From Dipteris shenzhenensis (taxonomy: Eukaryota; Polypodiophyta; Polypodiopsida; Gleicheniales), in the NCBI GenBank assembly GCA_047967505.1, contig CM106541.1: a DNA stretch of 64,000 nt. One strand, written 5' to 3'. Position 1 is the stretch's first letter. Each line of letters opens with the position of its first letter. Shown here in pieces: positions 45,321 to 54,158 of the stretch. Made by a program: the position numbers and the translations under genes. The notes under the pieces were generated by a model that did no database searches, was not told where the DNA came from, and saw only the letters and a program-made list of their open reading frames with translations.

Positions 45321-48300
45321 ACTAAACGCTGCTACAGCCAGATTGTATGAAAGGGTCCTAGCCAAGCTTACACATCCCATCCAAAACTCCACCCCTAAAG
45401 CCTCTTTAATCATTGACATAGGATGGAAAAAAGGCTGCATAGATTAACTAGAGGACTGGATAAGACAAAAGGGCAGAATGGATAAGACAAAAGAGTGGCA
45501 TTCAGATTGCAAGATATGTGGTTTTATTGCCTATCTATGCAGATGATGTGGCCCTTTTTGCCAACAATGCAGCCAGTTTGCTATCCTGGGCTCTGCAAAT
45601 CATATACATATGCAACACTAGTCTTGTTGTGCATGTGGCACATTCTTGTAATGGTAGTATATGCCACTCTTACATGACAGTTCATCAGAGGGAGTATCCC
45701 TAAATCCGAGATAGGATAGCATACTGCAGTCACTACTATCGTAAAGAAGCAGGATGGCCTACCTGCTAGAACAAAATAGGAAGGGGTAAATTGCGGTCAC
45801 TGCCACATAATTCAGATGGCACTTGATGCCAAGCTGGTTGGTTCACTTTCTATGATATTGTTGTGAATATGTGTGGTTTGGATTGTGAACTTGTGTGGTA
45901 TGTTCCTAATATACCACGGATTATGGACAGTTTCTTTCTTGCCAAAACTCTTTTAGAGCTGCCAGGATAGATTTGGACAGTCCCATATAGCCATAAGATG
46001 AAGTGGGTAAATAATTGAAAGGAATATGTGTGAAAAGTATGCATGGGATGTTTGTATGCATACATGAAGTGTTTTTGTGTGTACTCGTGATGTACCACTA
46101 GTTGTGGGTCCTGAGGGATGGCCATATGAAAGTGGGTAGTACATCGAGAGAAACATATATGGGTCTTGCAGGATGGCCATATGAAGAAAAAAAAAGTACA
46201 CACTAACTGTATGTTTGCATGCATTGAGTGCTTGTGTATGCTCTTGATGTACCTCGTTCTTTGGGTCCTACGGGATGTCCATGAGAGTATAAATCATCTA
46301 TGTGGGTCCTACGGGATGTCCATGAGAGTATAAATCATCTATGTGGGTCCTACGGGATGGCCATTTGGAGCATCTTGTCTGTCTGAGCATGTATGTCTAC
46401 TGTTTGTGGAATGATGTCTGGTTGTGTTCTTGAATAGCGGAAGCTATAAGCTTCGACTTGGTTTGACACTTTTGCTGCAGGTTCTGATGGAACAAAGTAA
46501 AAAGTTTGGTGCAAACGGGGGACGTTTGCTGTGTTTCAAGAGGGGGGTCTGCCACGGGATACGAATTTCTAATTTTTAGGAATCTACGGTGATTGACCTG
46601 GCCTCAAACTGATTAAAATTGTAAAGGACACTTCAGTGCAATTAATTCCATGGGCCAAGGCAAGGGACTGAAGGTTACAGAGGGTGAACATCCCTTTCAC
46701 TAAAAATAGCTCCACGAGCCACGTTTGGCTAGTTGGCTTGGAAAGCAAGCAAAAAAGTCGAAATTTGCTTTCAGGGCTGTTTTATGGACCACAAAAGAAC
46801 AGGGAGGGGCAGGGCACACGCTGGGAAAGTGCTCCAGGGCTATTCTATCACATCGCCTTGCTGATTTTTGACAATCAAGGCAGTCTATGGGTTGTTGGTG
46901 GGCTGCTAGGGCTGCCAAAAGCTCAAAAACAAAAGTCATTTTTGTGCCAATAGCCTCCACATCGGTTCGTTTTTACTGCATGCCTACTGTTCATGCCTTC
47001 CCAAAGGCCCAAATTCTGATTCACACTTCTTCCAAGAGCCTTCCCGGCCAGATGCCTATCAAAATCACACTTTTCCACACAGTCTGGAGCTTCCAGGCAA
47101 CTCGATTTGCTTCCAGACTTGGTGATTCTCTTCCAACAGGTTTTTCAGGGTTGCTTTTGCTGATTTTCACCTGCCATGGTGCCAGAGATCTTGCCTTGGA
47201 ATTTCTTTTCCATGTCTGCTGATAACCAGGGTTTCTCGAGCTTTCCAATCGGTTGATTGCTTTCCGGGAGCTTTCCTACTACCTCAGAACCTTCAGATCC
47301 TTTTGCTTTGTGCAGCTGGCCTTTTTGTTTGCCAGGAGCGCCAGGTGTGGTTGTTTTGCTGGCCTCTGTCTTGCTAGGACTCCCTTGATAGGTATTCAAA
47401 GCTACCAAGACAGATTGAGTTGTTTTGTTGGCCTCTCTCTTGCTAGGACTCCCTTGATGGGTATTCAAAGCTAACAAGACAGATTGGGTTGATTTCTCTT
47501 CTGCCGAGACTCCCCTAGTGGGTATTAGAGCTGCCAGGTTAAGACCCTAAGCCAGATTCAGAAGAAGGGCTGCCATGGAATGTTGCACTGGACTGGGATT
47601 ATTCAGTTGAATGTATGTGGGCTGATGCACTGCAGTGCTATTCTTGTATTTGCAAGCCTTTTGAATAAAAGATAAAGAAATGCCAAAAGGGGCGCTGGTT
47701 GGCTGTAATAAGTCTTTAAGTGGCTGAAATTATGTTATTTGCTGGTTATTAATTGTTCACCGCCCTTTGGTGTTCCCGAAGGCTGGTTACAGAAGGTGAA
47801 GCAATAATTCTATTGATCTCTTATATGGTCGAACTGGAAAAAATGCACAGCGATAGTATCCTTTACAAAGTGATGCAAGCCACAAGAGAAAAAGGATGGT
47901 TCAAAAAGGCACATAATTGGTTGGAAAGGCAGTTATACCAAGCCAAGATTTACTTGAGAAGAAAGGGGCTATAAGGGACTTTGTCCAGCAAAAAGTGGTG
48001 GACACTTTGTAGAGAGGATGTAAGGGGAAAATCGAGTTTTACAAGAAAAGATCAACCCCATGTTAGTATACAATGACCGATAGTACCTCAAGGACAATGT
48101 CTCCATGTACAAGAGACAGGCTGTTTGCAGATTTAGAGTCAGCTCAGATGACATGGAGGTAGAGCCTGGTACATGGATAGACACCCTCACGCAGGGGAGG
48201 TCCCGTAAAATCTGTGAGGACAGTTCAAGCAGAACAAATCCCGATAAGAGTCTTCATCCCTAAGCCTTTTTCCTTCAATAGGTTATGTATGACCCTGTTC

Positions 48301-48975
48301 TACTATCCCTACATCTTGTGAAGAGGCACGCTATAGGGATCACTATATAGGGCAGTGTCAGGGATACTCGGTGATTCGATCGGCTCCAAATGGCAACACA
48401 TAGGAAGATACTCCTAGCATCTAGGAACGAGTACTGACCATCTCTTAGCAACCCTATACAGTCTTTCACTGGAGATTGGGTGGCTCACATGGATAAGCAG
48501 CCCTCTCCAGGACCATATATGTTCAAATTCTCTGTGACTAGTTTTCTCATTTTTTGATTTACTTGTGTATAACGTTGTTTCATTGTCTTGATAACTTTAG
48601 AGTGAGTTGGGTAGGTTTACTTACCCTAGTGCAAATTGTGCCATTTTCTTATCCAACATAGTTATGTCTAGAACAATTGCTCTTAGATGTCAATTCTTAT
48701 CACGAGCATCATCGTGTCTCTATGAATGCTGCTGATCACTTACTTCGTTGTATTTGCTCTATTGCTCTTTCTTACCTTCTATAGTTGTTATTTCAATCAA
48801 GCTCATAGCTGCTTTGTTCATCATCTGTCCCATTATATATCTTGGTCCTAGGGACGTAGAAAGAGATATCATGAAGGTTGCTTGAAATTTTTCATTTTAT
48901 TCGTCTAATTTGAGATGCATAATCATAGATGCTATGTGTTTCATTAGCTTCATGTGCTGAGTTGCATGATCTTAA

Positions 48976-49011
<36 letters not shown>

Positions 49012-51184
49012 TTAACATTTGCAGAAGGCCAAAGGGACCTATAACATTGAGTCTCAAGTACATCATGATAGAAAACCTTGATAGGGTAAGTAGAGGTGTC
49101 TAGAAGATCTGATGGAAATTAAAACTGAAACTGAAAAATGGAAATACTCTTTAAAGTGTCCCATCAGGAGTCTTGGTGTGTCTGAAACAAATCAAGATCT
49201 GCTACTATTATTCTATGCTTTACTCTGGGTCATCCTATGCTTTGATCTAGGGCATTGTGAGGTAGCTTAGTTGTGTGATATGAAAATGAGCGTGCCTCAA
49301 ATGGGGTGAGACCTGGCAAGTCGTGTGTCCAACCCCAACAGGTCTTGCATCTTTGAAGAGTGGGCTTAACATCCTCCATCTTTTTTTCAAGCATTAATAG
49401 AATTTACTTCTTGCAAAAAAAAAACATCCTCCATCTTGGGATGTCCACTCAGTTGCTCCCAAGCAAAAGCAATCTGTTGTCATTTACTATTTGGGATCCC
49501 TATCCAGCTAATGTTTGGTGATCGTTGATACCAAGAGGGAAGTGCAGTACTACTCCAAGTAATCAATTTTCCAAATCATGCCTCAAAATCCCCTTTCGAA
49601 CAAGCAATGATGTAGACCTCCAATCTCATAGTACATGCTCCTCTATCTCCCTCTGTCTCCACCTCATGCAAACATCACACCAAATGCATAGCCTCAAATC
49701 TCGACAGTCCGAAGCTGATTCATGGCTATCCATAATCCATGGATCTATAGATATCCTCATGCCTATCCTTGATCTGATGAAGGAAACACACTTTTTAGAA
49801 TGCCATTTTGGTGGCATGTGACTATGATGGGGAGACTAATTTTCGCTCTCAATCTTCTCTTTTTCCATCTTTTTCTACATGTTATAGTTCATGGTGGAAG
49901 CCCATAACAAGCGTGGAGCAAAAAACAATGAAACAATTCTAGGAGACATCACCCTACCTCGGCAGTTCATCACAGAGAGACACTACGAGAAGACTCTGGG
50001 TGCACCATCTGCTACCCATAAGACCAATGGTCAAATACCAAATATGTCCCAGTACACTTAAGACCCCTAGGACACTTAGGACACCTAGTTAGCACCAATA
50101 ACTAGTTGGGCACTACTAGCCCCTTTAGGCCATTTAGGCTTAGCCAATTCATGATTGCTTGTCTAAACTCCTATTTTCCTAACCCAAGCAATCCCTAACA
50201 TGCACATGCACGCGCGCGCGCACACACACACACGTGGGTAATGTCATGTCACATTATTATTGATATAGCATTTCCTCTCCCGCTTAAGAAGAGGTGATGT
50301 TGTCGGTAACAATATGAGGTCATTTTTTGAGTTTCTTACACTTCCTAGGTAGCATTCTCCTCTGAACCATCCAAAATATTCTTGAATAATTATATGGCGC
50401 TACACCTTTCTTTAACATCAAAAATTCATTTTGGCTCATGTAGGAGCACCAAAGGTTTAATCAAGTCTATGAGCATCTCTCTCCTACCAAACTCACATAT
50501 TTAAGTAGTCTTTTCTTAAAACAAATAACATGCAACACTGGATGAGCTCAACATCCTTCATGAAAGGCTAGCTTGGAAGCAAGCTCACCAGGGGGGTGAA
50601 GAAACGAAGCCTAGCAAAGAGAGGACAGCAAGAGATCACAAGTAGGTGTCATGCAAAGGTTATTTGTCTAAGGGTGGCTGCAAGCTGGAAGCAGGGGGTA
50701 AGAGGGTGGAGAGACCTTAGCAAACACGAAAAAGTGAGCACAAGGGGGGGGAACAATGTTAAGCAGGAGGTGAATGGGATGAGGAGTAGGAGCTCTGAAG
50801 CTTAAGCCACAAAATTTTAGCACAGTTGTCCCTCACCATCTCCATTAACCATAAAGACTGCGAAGAGTAGATTGTTGTGAGCAGCAACAAAAATCTCAAC
50901 CAATTCTGGACAAGTTGTTGTACACAGTCGACAAATACGAATGGATTCCTATTAAAAGTAGAAATATATCTGGGAAAGAGCCTTGTATTTGATAGTTTTT
51001 ACTTTTGAGCTATTTCAGAAATATATGCATACCCCTTTTCGACGGACAATGCTCCTGGAATCAACTCGAGGCAGAATTTGCTTTAGAAGTCCCCTCTGCC
51101 TGTCCAATAAAATCTTTCTCCCAGCTTCGAGCTTGGTAATATTCACTAGAATGGATGAAACATGTTCATACTGATCCTCAGATC
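35164..51184 (-). CDS. HGH1: HGH1 homologue, 3' half (five exons)
   Basis: Five minus-strand exons splice into one uninterrupted frame of 185 complete codons plus stop: 51033-51184, 42346-42459, 41945-42076, 35511-35624, 35164-35208. All four introns are GT-AG (8573, 269, 6320 and 302 bp). The protein matches the conserved middle and C terminus of the HGH1 family (DUF383 then DUF384; armadillo-type fold). In yeast HGH1 is a cytosolic co-chaperone for folding of elongation factor eEF2 with the TRiC chaperonin. Key segments are 'EDQYEHVSSILVNITKLEAG', 'RKGVMGTVRNCCFEAENYL', 'LLLPLAGKK', 'REEDTAKMPLELAGPL', 'GRRALWSVNGTRVLQVGYED' and 'AYERLGSLLIEGSG'. The first exon shown begins mid-codon, so upstream exons exist. 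None was found before 64000, implying that the next intron exceeds 12.8 kb. The long introns are packed with retroelements, yet the coding frame is clean, so the gene is probably functional. Confidence 0.93.
35511..35624 (-). CDS. HGH1: HGH1 exon (DUF384)
   Basis: 114 nt, 38 codons, from EAGRRALWSVNGTRVLQVGY to VMEAYERLGSL. The acceptor is ggtacag|GAGGCTG and the donor TCCCTG|GTATGA. If the donor were not used, translation would stop two codons later at TGA. Splicing to the next exon restores the family's C-terminal LL..E.G motif. Confidence 0.93.
36130..36290 (-). pseudogene. Copia protease fragment in HGH1 intron
   Basis: The minus strand reads 'YFDIGASRHINSNKHLFVDL' then 'QPPIGKTVSCANILKSW'. 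This is the copia aspartic protease with DIGAS in place of D[ST]GAS. A short isolated relic in the 6.3-kb intron. Confidence 0.6.
36925..37090 (-). other. Short coding-like stretch, unrecognised
   Basis: One minus-strand frame is open for about 55 codons with protein-like composition ('DPERVVQIELEAQNLLSRAC', 'VLLGDIGQTAIQFLLTDELK'). I do not recognise it. It lies inside the HGH1 intron and could be a retroelement piece or chance. Confidence 0.25.
37736..37842. repeat. GATA and CA microsatellites
   Basis: (TAGA)n at about 37741-37760 is followed by (CA)n at about 37759-37777, a T-run, then a second (CA)n at 37816-37840. Confidence 0.85.
37902..38087. repeat. Exact 93-bp tandem duplication
   Basis: Units start at 37902 and 37995 and appear identical. 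The period is 31 codons, so a minus-strand frame (37863-38084) repeats a 31-residue unit (MGDDAHFSSSTLLFSLSQRP...). Perfect identity indicates a very recent event. I see no evidence that the frame is a gene. Confidence 0.9.
38110..38690 (-). pseudogene. 5'-truncated LINE copy with (GAT)n tail
   Basis: The minus strand from 38690 reads 'FLSYTDQRCLAAFIHDTVRH', then 'DPEPVTRHARQRIEIQIM', 'GDIPSIF', 'VRRRATAKRTCR' and 'SRQCSISDLITS' with stop at 38277-38279. It then runs about 80 bases to a (GAT)n(GGT)n tail (38150-38195). It is clearly the same family as the element at 42636-45110, with about 65% similar residues by eye. Only the last ~0.6 kb is present, as expected of a 5'-truncated retrotransposition. 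It lies in an HGH1 intron, same strand as the gene. Confidence 0.8.
38150..38195. repeat. Trinucleotide repeat (CAC/CAT)n
   Basis: Reads (CAC)n then (CAT)n on the plus strand. On the LINE's own strand it is the (GAT)n(GGT)n 3' tail. Confidence 0.9.
38880..39960 (-). pseudogene. Penelope-like element RT relic
   Basis: Minus-strand order: 'KFHKNPKKPRCITAAYKTSL' (about 39890), 'TDVSKWLSYWSRAILPT', then 'TFDFTKIDVENLKSRIGELA' (about 39640-39580; motif A with the catalytic Asp). Next are 'LLDNLFITLGESLFQQSIGI' and 'SMGTNCAVFKAKIYLFTYEF' (39420-39290; motif B). The position of [YF]xDD follows, altered to 'RFIYDLFAADIPNFKDFMY' (about 39220), and finally 'GIYDKxQLSYDML' and 'MPHIDSNI'. These motifs and their order are those of Penelope-like elements. 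In active copies the sequences read PKLHKNP, GIPMGTNCAP and YRYIDD. Stops and the loss of the DD pair make this a relic. No endonuclease domain was recognised. Confidence 0.75.
39932..40218. repeat. Two local duplications (34 bp and 54 bp)
   Basis: 'ctagcatgcgtccttgctgc' followed by 'agagttaaccact' occurs at about 39934 and 40010. A 54-base unit 'attttgctagaacttacgca...' starts at 40111 and 40165 with a few differences and ends in GA repeats. Confidence 0.7.
40219..41944. other. HGH1 intron sequence, no gene seen
   Basis: AT-rich. A diverged short tandem repeat with 'aggggaatggaaagatatgt' occurs at about 41160-41260. Short frames at 41160-41525 are not convincing. Confidence 0.5.
41945..42076 (-). 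CDS. HGH1: HGH1 exon (DUF384 start)
   Basis: 132 nt, 44 codons, from AYREEDTAKMPLELAGPL to EALYLIILH. The acceptor is gacacag|GCTTATC and the donor CTACAT|GTGTGT. The motif EEDTAKMP and the acidic DPQIRIEAAEALYLI helix are hallmarks of plant HGH1. Confidence 0.93.
42346..42459 (-). CDS. HGH1: HGH1 exon (DUF383 end)
   Basis: 114 nt, 38 codons, from VMGTVRNCCFEAENYL to WPALLLPLAGKK. The acceptor is gattgcag|GTAATGG and the donor AAGAAG|GTATGG. It follows the previous exon after an 8.6-kb intron and joins it to give RRKG-VMGTVRNC, as in the family. Confidence 0.93.
42579..42632. repeat. (CT)n microsatellite
   Basis: About 27 CT units followed by 'cactaacac'. The LINE reading frame begins immediately after it. 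Confidence 0.95.
43401..43418. repeat. G18 homopolymer within the LINE RT
   Basis: Eighteen consecutive G in the RT coding region, between the 'LYIDELE'-like segment and the YAND segment. It probably arose by slippage and adds a frame break. Confidence 0.95.
44790..45050 (+). pseudogene. LINE C-terminal domain with PIP-box-like end
   Basis: An open frame of 86 codons forms the ORF2 C terminus. It contains 'NPEPVTRQLRQRVDARITHG', 'DIPSLF', a basic patch 'VRRRAMTKRGHR' and finally 'SSRQHSIADFMPP'. The sequence Q-H-S-I-A-D-F-M (codons 45000-45023) fits the PCNA-interacting pattern Qxx[ILM]xx[FY], with M in the last aromatic position. The truncated copy at 38277-38309 has RQCSISDLI at the same place. 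Function is inferred from the motif only. Confidence 0.6.
45063..45103. repeat. (GAT)n(GTT)n tail of the LINE
   Basis: Ten GAT units and three GTT units directly after the C-terminal codons and a short spacer. It marks the 3' end of the element. Confidence 0.9.
45283..45330. repeat. (CT)n microsatellite
   Basis: A CT tract with two TTTC interruptions, followed by 'cactaaacg', similar to the 'cactaacac' after the tract at 42579-42632. Confidence 0.95.
45331..45760 (+). pseudogene. LINE RT fragment with YADD box
   Basis: It begins right after the (CT)n tract with 'RLYERVLAKLTHPIQNS'. After a gap comes 'LLPIYADDVALFANNAASLL' (about 45518-45580) with an intact YADD. The part between the two is shorter than in a full RT, so the copy is internally deleted. 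No C-terminal part follows directly. Confidence 0.55.
46104..46385. repeat. 41-bp minisatellite
   Basis: Units of 41 bases start at 46263, 46304 and 46345 (gggtcctacgggatgtccat...), the first two identical. More diverged copies of 'gggtcctgagggatggccat' occur at about 46107 and 46160. Confidence 0.85.
46386..47350. other. HGH1 intron, no gene recognised
   Basis: Plus-strand frames 46684-46953 and 46887-47222 are open but have no recognisable domain and no codon-like signature that convinces me. Confidence 0.45.
47351..47545. repeat. 69-bp minisatellite
   Basis: Three units start at 47351, 47420 and 47489. The first two are close ('cttgctaggactcccttga'), the third diverged. The period is 23 codons, so minus-strand frame 47145-47477 contains a 23-residue repeat (ALNTHQGSPSKREANKTTQ...). 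Confidence 0.85.
47760..48260 (+). pseudogene. LINE RT C-terminal fragment
   Basis: A 73-codon frame (47753-47974) reads 'LYKVMQATREKGWFKKAHNW' and 'LERQLYQAKIYLRRKGL'. After a shift comes 'RQAVCRFRVSSDDMEVEPGT', then 'TLTQGRSRKICED', which fits the region before the Cys-His finger of LINE ORF2. It may be the far end of the RT fragment at 45331-45760 with unrelated repeats between. Confidence 0.4.
48261..49367. other. HGH1 intron, no gene seen; (GA)n at 48978-49008
   Basis: AT-rich unassigned sequence. The only clear feature is a GA microsatellite of about 15 units. Confidence 0.5.
49368..49437 (+). mobile_element. Ultra-short LINE insertion with 15-bp target duplication
   Basis: The 15-mer AACATCCTCCATCTT occurs at 49368-49382 and 49423-49437. 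Between the copies are 40 bases reading 'tttttcaagcattaatagaa' and 'tttacttcttgc' and ending in a poly(A) run. This insert resembles the last bases of the complete LINE at 63500-63540 ('ttttcaagcaatataactag', 'actactttttgcg', poly(A)). It is therefore an extremely 5'-truncated LINE copy. Confidence 0.8.
49530..49830 (-). pseudogene. Possible LINE zinc-finger fragment
   Basis: The minus strand reads 'WIMDSHESASDCRDLRLCIW' then 'CDVCMRWRQREIEEHVLWDW', with a C-X2-C and E-x-x-H-x-L pattern like zf-RVT of LINE ORF2. Isolated and weak. Confidence 0.35.
49831..51032. other. HGH1 intron, no gene seen
   Basis: Contains a short (CG)(CA) repeat at about 50212-50234. A 69-codon frame at 50596-50805 (basic) is not recognised. 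Confidence 0.5.
51033..51184 (-). CDS. HGH1: HGH1 exon (first seen; DUF383)
   Basis: 152 nt. The acceptor is tgtgtag|GATCTGAGG and the donor AAAAGGG|GTATGC. It carries two bases of a split codon, then 50 codons from SEDQYEHVSS to DSRSIVRRKG. It ends in phase 0. Confidence 0.92.
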
Positions 51185-52202
51185 CTACACAAATTTCCAA
51201 CCATCAGGAAATTCTCATTAAAATAGATGGAATAGCCAATTTCTTTCTCCCGCTTCAAAAGTTTCATTCATTAAATGCTGCATACAAAGAGCATAGGGAG
51301 AAATATATTTTCCTATACAACTGAGAGACATAACTGGACAAATCACAGTGACATGGTTTACTCAAAAAAGCAGTCTCAAAGACACGTGATAGGGTTGTAT
51401 TAGTGCCAGTCAATGATTCTGTGGTTGCGAATGAGGGTCGGCCACATGCAGAACTGCTGGTACGGATGTCCAACTATTCCCAATATGATGTAAATACAGC
51501 ATGTTGACATCAAAGGGAAGCTGTGAAAATTTTCCAAACAGCCTGCTATGTCGCATTTCAAGGCTGCACAGTATCTCCCAAGCCCAACTATCATGCAGCA
51601 AGTGATCATCTTTTGTACAGAAAAGGGCAACACATCTAGGTCAAAAACAATTTCATCATCACTGCCTTGTAAGGTGAACCTGGTTAACAGAGGTCATTTC
51701 CATGCTCAAGCAACTACATTAGGAATTAGGCCTTGCTTGCACCCCAAGGCCCACCCACACTAAGACATGAGCTTACCCAGTTTTCCTAGGGTGGTAATTT
51801 GCATTAACCCTCAAATGCAATTTTTGGCTCCAAATAAGAGATATGAATCATGTATTAAACAAAAGGATTCACCTCAAATCATCTTTCGCTCTCACTCTTG
51901 CTGGCGTGTCCAACCACTAAATCAATGCCAAACTCACATTTACGTTTTTGGACACCAAGAACATGCTCAGATTCCATGAAATCCTTTCATCACAGAAGAT
52001 GTCGACATGACTCACGCTTCAAAGAAGATTAATGTCGTCTTGTTATTCACTAATGTTTTTTAAGGAGCTACCTCATAATAACATTACAGCCCTAGCCAAG
52101 AATAACGAGGATGCTCTAGGAAGCGATAATGGCTTAGAAGTTGTATCCACGAAGAAAAATCTTGGATCCTACAGGGCTGCTATGTAAGATGTGCTTGTTT
52201 TT
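51185..52202. other. Upstream HGH1 intron, no gene seen
   Basis: I searched the minus strand for earlier HGH1 exons (armadillo helices before SEDQYEHV) and found none. Open frames at 51264-51763 on both strands are unrecognised. Confidence 0.5.
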
Positions 52203-52429
52203 ACACACACACGTGTGTGTGTGTGTGTGTGTGTAGAAAACTTCCAACTGTTTTTAGTTATGAGTAGTAGCTGTCCCACTTTGGGATAGCTATGAATGTA
52301 AATGCTTTCTTAATGCGAAATTCCTTTTACACACACAAAAAGGTGTGTGTGTATAGATAGATAGATAAATATATGTGTAGATAGATAGATAGATACATGT
52401 GTATGTATGTATGCATCTCTCTCTCTCTC

Positions 52430-52472
<43 letters not shown>
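52203..52472. repeat. Cluster of CA/GT, GATA and CT microsatellites
   Basis: (CA)n(GT)n at 52204-52234, (GATA)n at 52356-52395, (CT)n at 52417-52429 and (TA)n(GT)n at 52430-52471. The LINE fragment begins directly after the last tract. Confidence 0.9.
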
Positions 52473-52473
<1 letters not shown>

Positions 52474-52484
52474 AATTATGTACA

Positions 52485-53530
52485 TAAAATGCAGCCAGAT
52501 ATTGTTTCTTTGCAAGAACATAATCGACACTCTATGGTTGGTCATCATGATCACTTTGGCGGTTATGATATATATTATGCTGGTACCACTACCTACTCCG
52601 GTGTATGCATACTGGTTAGACATGAGCTGGAACCTCAGTTAGCATTCAATGACAGCAGTGGCAGATGTAATGTCAATGGTGATATTTTTTAGTTTGCATC
52701 AGTTTATGCTTCCCAGACCTCTGCCATGAGGGCTTCATTATGGGATATGCAGATATCCATGGAGATCCAATGCATTCATCTGTGGAGATTTTAATCATTC
52801 CCCTCTACCAAGAGATAACACCACTTCAAGATCTCATATGCTATCATTAGAAAGGCAGAAATGGGATAGCATGCTACTTTCTGTGCAGGCTGAAGATTTA
52901 TGGCTGCTTCTCCAAGGGTCAGTGCCTGGATATACTTTTCATCATAATGCACTTACTACATACTGGGCAAGGCTTGACAGATGGTATTTGTTTTACCCAC
53001 AACAATTTGCAGATTTTAGCCCTCATCTCTTCATAGATTTCTCATTGGGCTTGTCAGATCATGCCCCGTTGTGGATGAATTTGCAGATTGGCATGCCTCT
53101 GGATGATTTGCCACCCTTTTCCAATAGATTGCTGCATGTTAATCAGGCTTACTTCCGACATCACTATTTCCAGCAAATGATCAGACTTGCAATTCATCCT
53201 TTGCCTTTGCATGCCCAGGAGGACATGAATTATGCTTGGGACAGTTTTTTTTCTCGTATACAGAATGTCATTAGTGAGTAGCACTCTTGGGTGAGATATT
53301 GGGCTCTTTGGACAATCTGGAGTGAGCATAATTTGGCATACTTGGGTCGGCAGATTCACAAGTCATATGAATCTTTCCGAGCCTCATTGCGGCAATCTTT
53401 ATATGATGCCTGCCATGAGGGTGATATAGATGCTTCTTGCATAGAGCTTTTCTTTTTATGTTTCTGATCTTTGGGATACTCTCCATTCCCATCTTGTAAA
53501 TTTATGAGCATATAAATACAGCACTGGATA
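52485..53530 (+). pseudogene. Internally deleted LINE: endonuclease joined to C terminus
   Basis: The endonuclease part opens 'MQPDIVSLQEHNRHSMVGHH' and runs through 'GYTFHHNALTTYWARLDRWY' to 'SDHAPLWMNLQIGMP' and 'DDLPPFSNRLLHVNQAYF'. It is collinear with the next LINE copy (55454-56200). At about 53280 the homology to the endonuclease-RT linker ends. The text then becomes 'RYWALWTIWSEHNLAYLGRQ', the Trp-rich ORF2 C terminus. The whole RT is therefore missing. A 3' trailer ends in a T-run and 'aaaaag' near 53530. Confidence 0.7.
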
Positions 53531-53549
53531 TTACTTTTTTTTTAAAAAG

Positions 53550-54158
53550 TGTGTGTGTGAGAGTGAGAGAGAGAGAGAGCGTGGAGAAGCCTTGCAGAAC
53601 AGCTCTAGAGCCTCCCGCAACCAGCCCGTGAGCCTCAGCTCCCTGTTGCGCTGCATCAACGCCCAAAAATCGGTCTTTTGGAGCAGTCATCAGCCGTCGT
53701 ACAGCCAGTCAGACTTCCGTACAGCTGTACGGCCTGTACGGACATTTCTGCCTGCTGCAGTTTGCTGCTCCCACTTTATCTCCGGTTCCTGGATCGTTTT
53801 CCACGCAGGGTTCTGCCTCCGGACTACATCTACGCACTGATCTTGAAGGCCTTCGCTTCTGTTTCTCTCCTCTTGAGTCTTTGGGTCTGCTGCACCTTTC
53901 CCATCGCCAAAATCTTCCCTTTTCCTCTGAAATATAGTTCATCTCGGGTTTTTTACTGTTTTTTTTCTCTTTTTCCTCTACAAAACTGTTTTTTATCTTC
54001 TCTCGACCTCTACATCCCTCTTTCCCTTCTTTCTCCTTACAAATTTACTCTTTTTCTCTTCTCTGTGGGCTTCCTGTGGGCTTTTATTGGGACTGGTTTT
54101 TTTCCTCCACTACCACTTTACACGTACCTCCTTTCTGAGTTCCACTTTTTACAAAGCT
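53550..54158 (+). promoter_or_regulatory. 5' leader of LINE A
   Basis: GA-repeat at about 53553-53579, then a G+C-richer part, then a long T/C-rich tract (53850-54130) up to the ATG at 54159. It includes the perfect 16-bp palindrome CCGTACAGCTGTACGG at 53717-53732. Plant LINE promoters are internal, but nothing here proves one. Confidence 0.4.

Noticed and set aside
45192-45440. 82-codon minus frame with an Arg-Glu repeat
   Set aside because: The RE repeat is the translation of a (CT)n microsatellite.
51264-51763. Earlier HGH1 exons just upstream of the first exon found
   Set aside because: I translated the minus strand here and found no armadillo-repeat sequence joining in phase to GA|TCTGAG. 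Apparent acceptors lead to unrelated text.
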